A stretch of 64,000 nt of DNA, from NCBI GenBank assembly GCA_018713335.1, contig DVOW01000032.1, positions 19,816 to 83,815 of the forward strand, given 5' to 3'. This document shows, one piece after another, positions 17,014 to 24,419 of this stretch. The first letter of the stretch is position 1, and the number at the start of each line of letters is the position of its first letter. Made by a program: the position numbers and the translations under genes. The notes under the pieces were generated by a model. It was not told the origin of the DNA. It saw only the letters and a list, made by a program, of their open reading frames with translations, and searched no databases. The stretch is from Candidatus Merdivicinus intestinigallinarum (GTDB lineage: Bacteria > Bacillota > Clostridia > Oscillospirales > Ruminococcaceae).

Positions 17014-17026
17014 GCGTGCGGAAAAA

Positions 17027-17539
17027 TCAATAGGGGAAAAACGCAAAGGGCTGCGCTTTAAAGGGCGCCAGCTCTCCGGCTTCTTCCATCTGCCGCAGGG
17101 CTTCCTCAGTTACCCATTTGGCGTCCGCCACTTCCTCCGGCTGGAGGGTCAGGGCTTCCAGTGGGATGTCCCGTTCAAAGAGGTACACGTCATAATGGGC
17201 GCTGTATTGGCCCGGTACCTCCCGGCGGATGGAAAGGGAGGCAAGCAGGACGCCGGGGTTTCCATGAGTCAAATCCACCCCGATTTCCTCCTTGACCTCC
17301 CGCATGGCGGCGGCCAGGGATTCTTCCCCGGCCAAAACGGAGCCGCCGGTGCATTCCCACAAACCGCCGTAATGTTTCTCCGGGTGCCGTTTGGTCAGCA
17401 GGACTTCCCCTTTGGAATTGCGGAGCCAGATCTCCACCACCAGGTGGTAGTCCTCCGGGGATGCGGGGGGCTTGCCCCGTTCCTGGAACCGGCCGGTTTT
17501 CCTGCGGTCCTTGTCGTAAATATCCCAGTATTCCGGCAT
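17027..17539 (-). CDS. Nudix hydrolase, Idi-like domain layout
   Basis: Hydrolyses a nucleoside diphosphate linked to another group. The Nudix box GSVLAGEESLAAAMREVKEEIG fits G-x5-E-x7-REVxEExG. The N-terminal EYWDIYDKDRRKTGR resembles the YfcD/IDI-type Nudix proteins. The start is set at 17539, behind AAAGGAGGA, rather than 17572, giving 170 residues. It begins two bases after the stop of the broken GNAT gene, so translation may have been coupled to it. Substrate unknown. Confidence 0.85.
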   Translation of the reverse strand: MPEYWDIYDKDRRKTGRFQERGKPPASPEDYHLVVEIWLRNSKGEVLLTKRHPEKHYGGLWECTGGSVLAGEESLAAAMREVKEEIGVDLTHGNPGVLLASLSIRREVPGQYSAHYDVYLFERDIPLEALTLQPEEVADAKWVTEEALRQMEEAGELAPFKAQPFAFFPY

Positions 17540-17541
17540 GG

Positions 17542-18102
17542 TTACTCCTCCTTTGCCCGGATTTCCCGCCATTCATCCTCCAGTATGGCCATGAGGACGT
17601 CGTCAGCATAGCTGTTCCCATCCTTTACGGCGTCCCGTAGCGCCCCTTCCTGCCGGAATCCTGCCTTCCGGTAAGCGGCAATGGCTCGGTGGTTAAAGGA
17701 AAAAACATCCAGCGCCAGCCGGTGGAGCTTTAAGGTTTCAAAGGCAAAATCCCGGGTTTTCCGGATAACCCAGGAGCCGATTCCTTTGCCGCAGTCCTCC
17801 GGATGAAAAATCCCGATGCGGAAATTGGCGCTGCGGGTTTCCGGGTCAATCTCATTGATGACGCTTTCCCCGATGATCCGCCCGTCCGGGGAAATCAGCA
17901 GAAAATCGTACCGGCTTTCGTCCGCTAGTCACCGGGCAAAATAGCCGGTGACTTCTTCCCGGGTGAATTGGGTTTTGCAGCCTGTCAGCCGGGCAGTTTC
18001 CGGGGGAAGGGGGTCAAAATTCTGGGAAAAATAGGCGTTCGCGTCATCGGCCTTGGCCGGGCGCAGCACATAGCCCTGGCTTTCCCAAACAGGAATTTCC
18101 AT
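17542..18102 (-). pseudogene. GNAT acetyltransferase interrupted by one in-frame TGA
   Basis: No ORF-track line covers it, because both halves are too short or lack an ATG. Reading from the ATG at 18102 (after AAAAGGAGG) gives MEIPVWESQGYVLRPAKADD..., a TGA at codon 58 (17929-17931), then the same frame continues LADESRYDFLLISPDGRIIGESVIN...FRIGIFHPEDCGKGIGSWVIRKTRDFAFETLKLHRLALDVFSFNHRAIAAYRKAGFRQEG to a TAA at codon 187. The acetyl-CoA loop region ECGKGIG-like and the NHRAIAAYRKAGF helix are standard for RimJ-type GNATs. No frameshift is needed. A point nonsense mutation, a sequencing error or read-through are the options; the rest of the frame has not decayed, so the change is recent if real. 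Confidence 0.88.
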
Positions 18103-18114
18103 GAAATCCTCCTT

Positions 18115-19146
18115 TTACTCGATGAATCCGCCGCCTAACACCACATCCCCCTGGTAGATAGCCCCTGTCTGGCCGGGGGCCGGGGCCCGCTGAGGTTCCG
18201 CAAAGCGCACCTGCACCAGGCCGTTTTCCAGGGTCAGAGTGGCTTTGGCGGGGTTGGCCCGGGAACGGATTTTCACCTCCGCCTCCATGCCGCTATGGAT
18301 GGAATCCGGGAAGGTGCAGGACAGGTCGGTCAGGAACACTTCCTCCTCAAAGGAATCCGCCGCATCCGCCAGATATACCCGGTTTGTGGCAGGGTCGATG
18401 GATTTTACAAAGACCGGACGGCCCAGGGCGATCCCTAAGCCCTTGCGCTGACCGATGGTGTAGTGGATGATCCCCTGATGGATGCCGCAGGGAAGGCCTT
18501 CCGGGGAGATAAATTCCCCGGGTTCGCTTTTGCCCAGGCGTTCCTCAATGAACCGGGCGTAGTCGTTGTCCGGGATAAAGCAGATTTCCTGGCTGTCCGG
18601 CTTTTTAGCGCAGGAAAGCCCCGCCTTCTCGGCAATTTCCCGTACCTGCGGTTTGGGCAGATGGGATAAGGGGAACATCAGCCGGGACAGGACGTCCTGC
18701 CCCAAACGGCAGAGCATATAGGACTGGTCCCGTTCCAGGTTTTCGCCCTTGGTCAGGTAGGTGACCCCGTTTTCCCGGCGCAGTCCGGCGTAATGGCCGG
18801 TGGCAATCCAATCATACCCTTCTGCGTTTGCCGTATCCAGCAGGGCTTTGAATTTCAGCTTGGGGTTGCAGACAACGCAGGGATTGGGGGTGCGCCCCTT
18901 GCGGTATTCGGCGGCAAAATAGCTGACCACCTCCCGGTCAAATTCCGCGGTCATATTTTTCACAAATAAAGGGATCCCCAGCTGGCTGGCGGCGGTTTTG
19001 GCGTCCTCCACCGTTTGCCCGTGGGCAGGCGACATTTTTAAGACCACCCCGGCGACCTCATAGCCCTGCTCCCGCAGCAGGACCGCGGCGGCGGAACTGT
19101 CCACCCCGCCACTCATGGCCAGCAATACCCGCTTATTTTCGTTCAT
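18115..19146 (-). CDS. mnmA: tRNA-specific 2-thiouridylase MnmA
   Basis: Transfers sulfur to U34 of tRNA-Lys, -Glu and -Gln. The PP-loop AMSGGVDSS is at the N-terminus, the two catalytic cysteines lie in NPCVVCN and QEICFI, and GHYAGLRR and the C-terminal beta-barrel (IHSGMEAEVKIRSR) are as expected. The start is set at 19146 (RBS AGGAGG, seven-base spacing), giving 343 residues rather than the 382 of the track ORF. It lies downstream of iscS-iscU, the sulfur source for this reaction, with a hairpin in between. Confidence 0.95.
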   Translation of the reverse strand: MNENKRVLLAMSGGVDSSAAAVLLREQGYEVAGVVLKMSPAHGQTVEDAKTAASQLGIPLFVKNMTAEFDREVVSYFAAEYRKGRTPNPCVVCNPKLKFKALLDTANAEGYDWIATGHYAGLRRENGVTYLTKGENLERDQSYMLCRLGQDVLSRLMFPLSHLPKPQVREIAEKAGLSCAKKPDSQEICFIPDNDYARFIEERLGKSEPGEFISPEGLPCGIHQGIIHYTIGQRKGLGIALGRPVFVKSIDPATNRVYLADAADSFEEEVFLTDLSCTFPDSIHSGMEAEVKIRSRANPAKATLTLENGLVQVRFAEPQRAPAPGQTGAIYQGDVVLGGGFIE

Positions 19147-19168
19147 TCTCATTCCTCCTAATGCCAAA

Positions 19169-19197
19169 AAGGCGGCGTGGAAAAACCATGCCGCCTT
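19169..19197 (-). terminator. Hairpin between iscU and mnmA
   Basis: On the minus strand AAGGCGGCATGG-TTTTT-CCACGCCGCCTT is followed by TTTGG. It could separate iscSU from mnmA or act as partial read-through control. Confidence 0.6.
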
Positions 19198-19214
19198 GTT
19201 TTTGGTTGTCCGTC

Positions 19215-19667
19215 TTAGTGGCCGCAGCTGCAGGATTCCGCGTCGTGGCCGCAGGCCTCGCACTCTTCCAGCTTGCCCACAAAGGGGGTGGGGTCGATGC
19301 CCTGACGCTTGTAGTAGTCCGCAATGGCCGCTTTGATGGCCTGCTCCGCCAAGACAGAGCAGTGGATTTTCACCGCCGGCAGGCCGTCCAAGGCTTCTAC
19401 AACGGCCTTGTTGGTGAGCTTCAAGGCTTCGCTCAGGGGTTTGCCCTTAATCAGGTCGGTGGCCATGGAGGAGGTGGCGATGGCGGCGCCGCATCCAAAG
19501 GTCATGAAGCTGACGTCGGTGATAACGTCATTTTCCACCTTGATATACATTTTCATGATGTCGCCGCATTTCTGGTTGCCCACTTCTCCGACGCCGTTGG
19601 CGTCTTTCAGTTCGCCCACATTGTGGGGGTTCGCAAAATGCTCCATTACTTTCGCGCTGTATAACAT
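19215..19667 (-). CDS. iscU: Fe-S cluster scaffold IscU (NifU N-terminal type)
   Basis: Scaffold on which IscS sulfur and iron are built into a cluster. The three ligand cysteines are visible in GNQKCGD, TFGCGAAIATSSMATDLIKG and IHCSVLAEQAIKAAI. The C-terminus adds a cysteine- and histidine-rich tail, EECEACGHDAESCSCGH, common in clostridial NifU-like proteins. It follows iscS by 23 bases and is certainly cotranscribed. Length is 150 residues. Confidence 0.93.
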   Translation of the reverse strand: MLYSAKVMEHFANPHNVGELKDANGVGEVGNQKCGDIMKMYIKVENDVITDVSFMTFGCGAAIATSSMATDLIKGKPLSEALKLTNKAVVEALDGLPAVKIHCSVLAEQAIKAAIADYYKRQGIDPTPFVGKLEECEACGHDAESCSCGH

Positions 19668-19690
19668 GAAGATTCTCCCTTCCTTTTTCC

Positions 19691-20890
19691 TTACAGATTT
19701 TTACCGGCCCGTTCATCGTCGGACCATTCCTGCCACACCGGGGACATGGCCCGGAGGCGTTCCACAACTTTGGGCACCACGCTTAAGGTGTAGTCAATGT
19801 CTTCTTCCGTGGTATCCGCACCAAGGCTCAGCCGCAGGGAGCCGTGGGCGATGCCGTGTTCCAGCCCGATGGACAGCAGCACATGGGACGGGTCCAGGGA
19901 GCCGGAGGTGCAGGCGGAACCGGAGGAGCCCGCCACGCCGTTCATATCCAGCAGCAGGAGCAGGCCTTCGCCCTCAATGCCGCCGAAGGAGATGTTCACA
20001 TTGGTGCACAGGCGGTTTTCCCGGCCGCCGTTTAAGCGGGTGCAGGGGATTTGCAGCAGGCCGTCCATGAGCTTATCCCGCAGGGCGGTCATTTTTGCTA
20101 CCTTCTGGTCAAAGTTTTCATAGGTTTCCACAATGGCTTCGCCTAAGCCCACAATGGACGCCAGGTTTTCCGTGCCGGCCCGTTTGCCGGATTCCTGGGC
20201 GCCGCCGTCGATAAAGTTGTCCAGGTAAACGCCCCGGCGGATATACAAAGCGCCCACGCCCTTTGGCCCGTGAATTTTATGGGCGGAAAGGGACAGCATA
20301 TCAATGTTCTGTTCCTGCACGTCGATGCGGATGTTTCCAACGGCCTGCACCGCGTCGGTGTGGAACAGCACTTTATGCGCCCGGCAGATTTTCCCGATTT
20401 CCCCAATGGGCTGGATAGTGCCGATTTCGTTGTTGGCATACATCACCGAAACAATGGCGGTGTCCGGGCGGATGGCCGCCTCAATATCCGCGGGGTTTAC
20501 AAAGCCCAGCTTGTCCACCGGCACATAAGTGACCTCAAAGCCCTCTTTTTCCAGGGCCTGGCAGGTGTGGAGGACGGCGTGGTGCTCAAAAACGGTGGTG
20601 ATGATGTGCTTTTTCCCCTGCATTCTGGCAAGGCGGCGAGCCGCGCCCTTAATGGCCCAGTTGTCCGATTCGCTGCCGCAGCCGGTGAAATAAATTTCCT
20701 CGGGACGTGCGTTAAAAGCGGCGGCGACTTTTCCTCTGGCCTCCTCAATGGCGGAACGGGCTTCCCGGCCGATGGAGTAAATGCTGGAGGGGTTGCCGTA
20801 ATGCTCCGTAAGGTAGGGGACCATGGCTTTGAAAACCCGGTCCGAAATTTTTGTGGTTGCGGAATTGTCCAGATAGACAAAACGATCCAT
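19691..20890 (-). CDS. iscS: Cysteine desulfurase IscS/NifS
   Basis: PLP enzyme taking sulfur from cysteine for Fe-S clusters and tRNA thiolation. The PLP lysine is in [12 protein letters not shown], the substrate-binding stretch is YLDNSATT, and the sulfur-carrying cysteine is in [22 protein letters not shown]. The start is set at 20890 (RBS AGGAAA), giving 399 residues. First gene of the iscS-iscU-(mnmA) cluster. Many clostridia have an Rrf2 regulator gene iscR directly upstream; here that position holds only a promoter with a palindrome. Confidence 0.95.
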   Translation of the reverse strand: MDRFVYLDNSATTKISDRVFKAMVPYLTEHYGNPSSIYSIGREARSAIEEARGKVAAAFNARPEEIYFTGCGSESDNWAIKGAARRLARMQGKKHIITTVFEHHAVLHTCQALEKEGFEVTYVPVDKLGFVNPADIEAAIRPDTAIVSVMYANNEIGTIQPIGEIGKICRAHKVLFHTDAVQAVGNIRIDVQEQNIDMLSLSAHKIHGPKGVGALYIRRGVYLDNFIDGGAQESGKRAGTENLASIVGLGEAIVETYENFDQKVAKMTALRDKLMDGLLQIPCTRLNGGRENRLCTNVNISFGGIEGEGLLLLLDMNGVAGSSGSACTSGSLDPSHVLLSIGLEHGIAHGSLRLSLGADTTEEDIDYTLSVVPKVVERLRAMSPVWQEWSDDERAGKNL

Positions 20891-20948
20891 AGCGATTTCC
20901 TTTCTTCTATGACTTGCCTTGACGGCGGTAACATCTGTTGACAATCTT

Positions 20949-20977
20949 ATTATATACCTGCCGGGTATAATTTACAA
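20949..20977 (-). promoter_or_regulatory. Promoter of iscS-iscU
   Basis: The minus strand reads TTGTAA (20972-20977), 17 bases, TATAAT (20949-20954). Confidence 0.8.
20953..20969. promoter_or_regulatory. Palindrome in the iscS promoter spacer, Rrf2/IscR-type operator candidate
   Basis: TATACC-TGCCG-GGTATA has perfect 6-base arms and fills the spacer between -35 and -10. The position suits a repressor. IscR is a reasonable guess from the target genes only. Confidence 0.5.
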
Positions 20978-21000
20978 GAGCGTTCACAAAAAATTTTCAT

Positions 21001-21438
21001 TTATCGGAACCGCTGGCACTGGGCTACGGCCATTTGGTCGCAGCGCTCGTTTTCCGGGTGGCCGGCGTGGCCCTTGACCCACTGGTAGGTCATCTGGTGC
21101 CGGTCCAGCTGAGGGAGCAGCTTTTCCCACAAGTCAACGTTCAGGGCGGGGGATTTGTCGGCCTTGCGCCAGCCCTTGGCCTTCCAGGAATAGACCCATC
21201 CTTTGGTGATGGCGTCGATCACATATTTGGAATCGCTGACCAGCGTCACGGCGCAGCTGAATTTCAAAGCCGAAAGGCCCTCGATGACGGCGGTCAGCTC
21301 CATGCGGTTGTTGGTGGTGCTGGCTTCGCCGCCGGAAAGCTCTTTCCGATGGCCCTCGCACTCTAAAATGGCACCCCAGCCGCCGGGGCCTGGGTTGCCG
21401 CTGCACGCGCCGTCGGTGTACAGGGTAACTTGCTTCAT
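21001..21438 (-). CDS. rnhA: Ribonuclease HI
   Basis: Cuts RNA in RNA-DNA hybrids. The four catalytic acids can be placed in [41 protein letters not shown] and NERCDQMA. At 145 residues it is the minimal bacterial form. RBS GGAGGG precedes the ATG at 21438. Confidence 0.95.
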   Translation of the reverse strand: MKQVTLYTDGACSGNPGPGGWGAILECEGHRKELSGGEASTTNNRMELTAVIEGLSALKFSCAVTLVSDSKYVIDAITKGWVYSWKAKGWRKADKSPALNVDLWEKLLPQLDRHQMTYQWVKGHAGHPENERCDQMAVAQCQRFR

Positions 21439-21540
21439 ATGGGTCCCTCCTGATTAGTTCCTGACACTTCAGTATACCCCGTTTTTCAGAAAAAAACAAG
21501 AGAAAAGGGGCTGTTTTGCCGGAAAGATGAAAAAGTCCGG

Positions 21541-22209
21541 TTATTCCGGCAGTTTCCAGCAGAGAGGCTCCCCGTATTTTTGGCAAAATTCCGAGGCTTT
21601 GGAAAAATGGCGGCAGCCGAAAAAGCCCTGGTGGGCCGAAAGGGGGCTGGGGTGCGCCGCTTCCAGCACCAAATGGTCGGGATTGGTGATCAGGGCATTT
21701 TTCTCCCGGGCGCTGGCTCCCCACAGAAGAAAGGCCACAGGTTCTTCCCGGCTGTTCAAAGCGCCGATGACCGCGTCTGTAAAAGTTTCCCAGCCAAGTT
21801 TCCGGTGGGAGTTTGCCATTCCCGCCCGGACGGTCAGGACAGTGTTTAAAAGCAGGACGCCGTTTTCCGCCCAGGCGGTCAAATCCCCGTGGGCTGGAGG
21901 CGAAATGCCGCAGTCCGCCTCCAATTCCTTGTAAATGTTCCGCAGGGAGGGCGGGATCCGCACGCCCCGGGGCACAGAAAAGGCCAGGCCGTTGGCCTGT
22001 CCCGGGCCATGGTACGGGTCCTGGCCCAGGATTACTGCCCGCACTTTGGAAAATGGGGTCAGCTCCAGCGCCCGGAACAGCAGGGGACGGGGCGGGTAGA
22101 CATCGCCGTTTTGATATGCCGCGTTGGCCCGTGCCATGATCCGCCCCATGGTGGATATGGAAAGGGACTTATCCAGCTCATCCTGCCAATCATTTCCAAG
22201 TAAAATCAT
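21541..22209 (-). CDS. ung: Uracil-DNA glycosylase
   Basis: Removes uracil from DNA to start base-excision repair. The water-activating motif GQDPYHGPGQANGLAFSV, the LLLNTVLTVRAGMANSH strand and the leucine-loop AAHPSPLSAHQGFFGCRHFSKA are all intact, which defines family 1. The start at 22209 (RBS GAAGGGAG) gives 222 residues; the track start at 22239 is upstream of that RBS. Confidence 0.95.
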   Translation of the reverse strand: MILLGNDWQDELDKSLSISTMGRIMARANAAYQNGDVYPPRPLLFRALELTPFSKVRAVILGQDPYHGPGQANGLAFSVPRGVRIPPSLRNIYKELEADCGISPPAHGDLTAWAENGVLLLNTVLTVRAGMANSHRKLGWETFTDAVIGALNSREEPVAFLLWGASAREKNALITNPDHLVLEAAHPSPLSAHQGFFGCRHFSKASEFCQKYGEPLCWKLPE

Positions 22210-22292
22210 GGAATCTCCCTTCCTGTATGTAATCTTCATTATTTTAACCTGTTTTCCGGGAAATGTAAAGATGAGGTTCTATCAATTTTCTT

Positions 22293-22321
22293 TTGCTTTT
22301 TGGGGCAAAGTATTATATAAT
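22293..22321 (+). promoter_or_regulatory. Promoter of the sensor-like gene
   Basis: TTGCTT (22293-22298), 17 bases, TATAAT (22316-22321). Confidence 0.7.
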
Positions 22322-22366
22322 GATTTTATTACGCCAAACGGAAAAAGATATAAGGATTTTTAAATG

Positions 22367-22399
22367 AATCGGACAAATAATAACAGGAATCGACAAAAT
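22367..22399 (+). promoter_or_regulatory. Two direct AATCG(G)ACAAA repeats in the leader
   Basis: AATCGGACAAAT at 22367-22378 and AATCGACAAAAT at 22388-22399. The second resembles a Spo0A box (TTCGACAA) with one mismatch. They lie downstream of the promoter and before the GTG start. A Spo0A role is only a guess. Confidence 0.3.
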
Positions 22400-22419
22400 A
22401 CGGCAAAGGAGGGCAAGAA

Positions 22420-23511
22420 GTGAAAAAAGAACAGCTATTGATCCAGCTGTATCAGGAAGAACAGCGGCCGGCTGTGGTGTTTGACAGCGGCCTGCGGGTG
22501 ATATGGATGAACAGTGCCTGCATCCAGCGGTTCCCGTCCATTGTGGAGGAAGCAAGCCTTCAGGACTTTTTTCCGGGGCTGAAATTTGAGGAGCTGGCCG
22601 CCGGGCAGCCTGCGCCGTCCCGGGTTTTGCAGGACCCGGAAGGCGGGGGACAGATGACAGTGACCGCGTATCCCGGCGAGCCTTGCTTATTTGCAGGCGT
22701 CTGGCAGGACGGTACGTCCTTTTGTCCGGGGCGGGACGGCATCGGGCCGGAAGGGGTCCAGCTGATGGACGCCTGGATCCGCCAGAACGTGTTCCGGATC
22801 TTTAATAATCTGGACCAGCTGGGGGAATATCTGGAACGGGCCAACGTCCCCCAGGGGGAGGAGAACCTGGGGCGGATCGAAAGGCACTGCCAGCAGCTCC
22901 TGCGGCTGGGCCTTGTCCTGTCCGGCTGCTATGGGCCGGAGGAAAGCAGCGTCCCGGCCCCGGTGGATATGGAGCAGCTTCTGGAGCAGCTTTTCCGGGA
23001 TGTAGATTTCCGCCTTGCCCCTTTGGGGATTTTCTTAGAACGGAAGGGCCATTGCCGGGGGGCGGTGTGTATGCTGGACCGGCGGCAGTTTGTCAGCGCC
23101 CTTCTCTGCCTCATCGACCTGTCCGCGGGCCAGATGGAAAAGGGCGGCGTGATGCGGGTGGAGCTTTCCAAAACCCAGAGGGAATTTCAGCTGAGCTTTT
23201 CGGACAGCACCACTTCCTTTTCCGCCATTGCCCGGCAGAAAGGGGAGATTTCCGCCGAGGAGGGGATGATTGCCGAAAACGGCGGCTTTTCCCGGCTGGC
23301 GGCGGCGTTTCTGGAACGGGTTGTGCGGGAAAGCGGCGGCCAGTGCATGATGGCCGACGGGAAACCCGGCATTCGGGTCACCCTCCGTCTGCCGCTGACC
23401 TTTTCGGAGCAGCCGCCCGCCGTATTCGACCAGCCGGCCTACACGGTCCGGTACCGGCGGCAGGCGCGTTCCAGCCTGGTGAGCATCATCCTCTCCGACT
23501 TGCCCCGGTAA
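22420..23511 (+). CDS. PAS/histidine-kinase-like protein without recognisable catalytic boxes
   Basis: Starts at GTG after AAAGGAGGG and gives 363 residues, no membrane helix. Residues about 10-100 look like a small PAS-type sensor (RPAVVFDSGLRVIWMNSACIQRFP), then a helical part (LMDAWIRQNVFRIFNNLDQLGEYLERANVPQGEENLGRIERHCQQLLRLGLVLSGCY) that resembles a dimerisation/phosphotransfer region, then a GHKL-ATPase-like fold (VDMEQLLEQLFRDVDFRLAPLGIFLERK ... GIRVTLRLPL). No clear HExxN histidine and no normal N, G1 or G2 boxes are visible, so it may be a signalling scaffold or pseudokinase. No response regulator is adjacent. Family uncertain. Confidence 0.6.
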   Translation: MKKEQLLIQLYQEEQRPAVVFDSGLRVIWMNSACIQRFPSIVEEASLQDFFPGLKFEELAAGQPAPSRVLQDPEGGGQMTVTAYPGEPCLFAGVWQDGTSFCPGRDGIGPEGVQLMDAWIRQNVFRIFNNLDQLGEYLERANVPQGEENLGRIERHCQQLLRLGLVLSGCYGPEESSVPAPVDMEQLLEQLFRDVDFRLAPLGIFLERKGHCRGAVCMLDRRQFVSALLCLIDLSAGQMEKGGVMRVELSKTQREFQLSFSDSTTSFSAIARQKGEISAEEGMIAENGGFSRLAAAFLERVVRESGGQCMMADGKPGIRVTLRLPLTFSEQPPAVFDQPAYTVRYRRQARSSLVSIILSDLPR

Positions 23512-23612
23512 TCCGGCGGGGAAGCCCCGCGGCTAATCCGACGCGGCCGCACAGCCTCACACCAACCGCTGGAACGGCGAAAATGTTCGCCGTATGGGAA
23601 GGTGTTGGTTCC
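23512..23612 (+). repeat. ~100-bp repeat, left copy
   Basis: Begins at the stop of the sensor-like gene: TAATCCGGCGGGGAAGCCCC, continuing GCGGCTAATCCGACGCGG ... CCGCTGGAACGGCG ... TTCGCCGTATGGGAAGGT. It matches, in inverted orientation, the copy at 24318-24419. The GCGGGG/CCCCGC core is itself a short hairpin. Confidence 0.65.
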
Positions 23613-23650
23613 TTACGCACGGTTTATAAACTGTTTTATAGAAAAGATTA

Positions 23651-23685
23651 CAGGGACGCCCGGAAAGGGCGTCCCTGCGGTTTTG
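23651..23685 (+). terminator. Terminator-like hairpin CAGGGACGCCC/GGGCGTCCCTG
   Basis: An 11-bp perfect stem at 23651-23677 with loop GGAAA, followed by CGGTTTTG. It is the first strong stem of the second hairpin array and may end transcription of the sensor-like gene. Confidence 0.6.
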
Positions 23686-23734
23686 ATGAGATTTATTTTT
23701 CCGTTTTTCTGAAAGGTACCGACGTTAAATATTT

Positions 23735-23887
23735 GGGGAACCCCTTGATAGGGTTCCCCACGGTGGAACAGTCCACCGGACTGTTCCACCTCCCTTCCTG
23801 ATTTTTTTATCATAAAGATTTCGCTCGTTGCGACGAGCGAGAAGGGACTCCGTCCCCTTCACCCCTGCCACCTTTTAAAAAAGGTGG
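23735..23887. repeat. Intergenic hairpin array 2
   Basis: Five consecutive stems: 23735-23759 (GGGGAACCC/GGGTTCCCC), 23762-23790 (GGTGGAACAGTCC/GGACTGTTCCACC), 23821-23840 (TCGCTCGT/ACGAGCGA), 23842-23859 (AAGGGAC/GTCCCCTT, one bulge) and 23868-23887 (CCACCTTTT/AAAAGGTGG). With the stem at 23651 this makes six hairpins within 240 bases. The 486-base gap between the sensor-like gene and the XRE gene is filled by the repeat and this array. Confidence 0.8.
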
Positions 23888-23901
23888 ACCAAAATTTTTA
23901 T
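23817..23901 (+). repeat. Three-hairpin module, copy 2
   Basis: GATTTCGCTCGTTGCGACGA opens it and GACCAAAATTTTTAT closes it. It corresponds to 10261-10345: same first-stem length and TGCG loop, same order and near-equal spacing, with stems of different sequence. Confidence 0.7.
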
Positions 23902-23997
23902 GATTTTGACGCAATTTGCATCGTTTTTCTGCTTCAGCAGAAAATTTTGCTATGATAAAATACGGGGTGCAATTTTTTATGAAAAGGCAGGGATTCT

Positions 23998-24225
23998 GTG
24001 TATTACAGGCGAATTAAAGAATTACGGGAAGATCAGGACATCAAACAAAGAGAAATCAGCGAGGCTCTTTCCATTACGCAGAAATGCTACGCGAATTATG
24101 AAAACGGCCACCGGGGGATCCCCACGGAGATTTTGTGCCAGCTGGCGGATTACCATCACACCTCCGTGGATTACCTGCTGGGGCGGACAGACAAAAAAGA
24201 ACCGTACCCGCCTGCCAAACGCTGA
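23998..24225 (+). CDS. Small XRE-family regulator
   Basis: A 75-residue single-domain helix-turn-helix protein (YRRIKELREDQDIKQREISEALSITQKCYANYENGHRGIPTEILCQLADYHHTSVDYLLGRTD). It starts at GTG; the nearby ATG at 23979 is out of frame. The ribosome-binding site is weak (AGGCAGGGA). It stands alone between hairpin array 2 and murC, inside a pair of inverted repeats, with its own terminator. Target unknown. Confidence 0.8.
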   Translation: MYYRRIKELREDQDIKQREISEALSITQKCYANYENGHRGIPTEILCQLADYHHTSVDYLLGRTDKKEPYPPAKR

Positions 24226-24240
24226 AAACAGGGAGAAAAT

Positions 24241-24276
24241 TGCAGGGGACGATGCCCAGATTTAACGCCCCCTGCA
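24241..24276 (+). terminator. Terminator of the small XRE gene
   Basis: TGCAGGGG...CCCCTGCA with a 20-base loop, followed by AAAGTTTGTTTT, about 15 bases after the stop codon. Confidence 0.55.
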
Positions 24277-24317
24277 AAGTTTGTTTTCGTTTGATTTCCC
24301 AAAACGATAGGAAATAA

Positions 24318-24419
24318 AACCTTCCCATACGGCGAGTTTATCGAGCCGTCCAGCGGGCGGATAGGAAATGAAACACCGCGTCGAATTAACAGCGGGGTTA
24401 CCCCGCCCGCGGCGGATTA
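24318..24419 (-). repeat. ~100-bp repeat, right copy (inverted)
   Basis: On the minus strand, starting at the murC stop: TAATCCGCCGCGGGCGGGGT, then AACCCCGCTGTTAATTCGACGCGG ... CCCGCTGGACGGC ... CTCGCCGTATGGGAAGGT. Shared blocks with 23512-23612 are GCGGGG-A-CCCCGC, TAATYCGACGCGG, CCGCTGGA-CGGC and CGCCGTATGGGAAGGT, in the same order. Confidence 0.65.

Noticed and set aside
17929-17931. Selenocysteine insertion at the in-frame TGA of the GNAT gene
   Set aside because: No convincing SECIS-type hairpin follows the TGA, GNAT enzymes have no conserved cysteine at that place and no sel genes are in the window.
23735-23887. CRISPR array
   Set aside because: The hairpins differ in sequence and length, there are no constant repeats or spacers and no cas genes.
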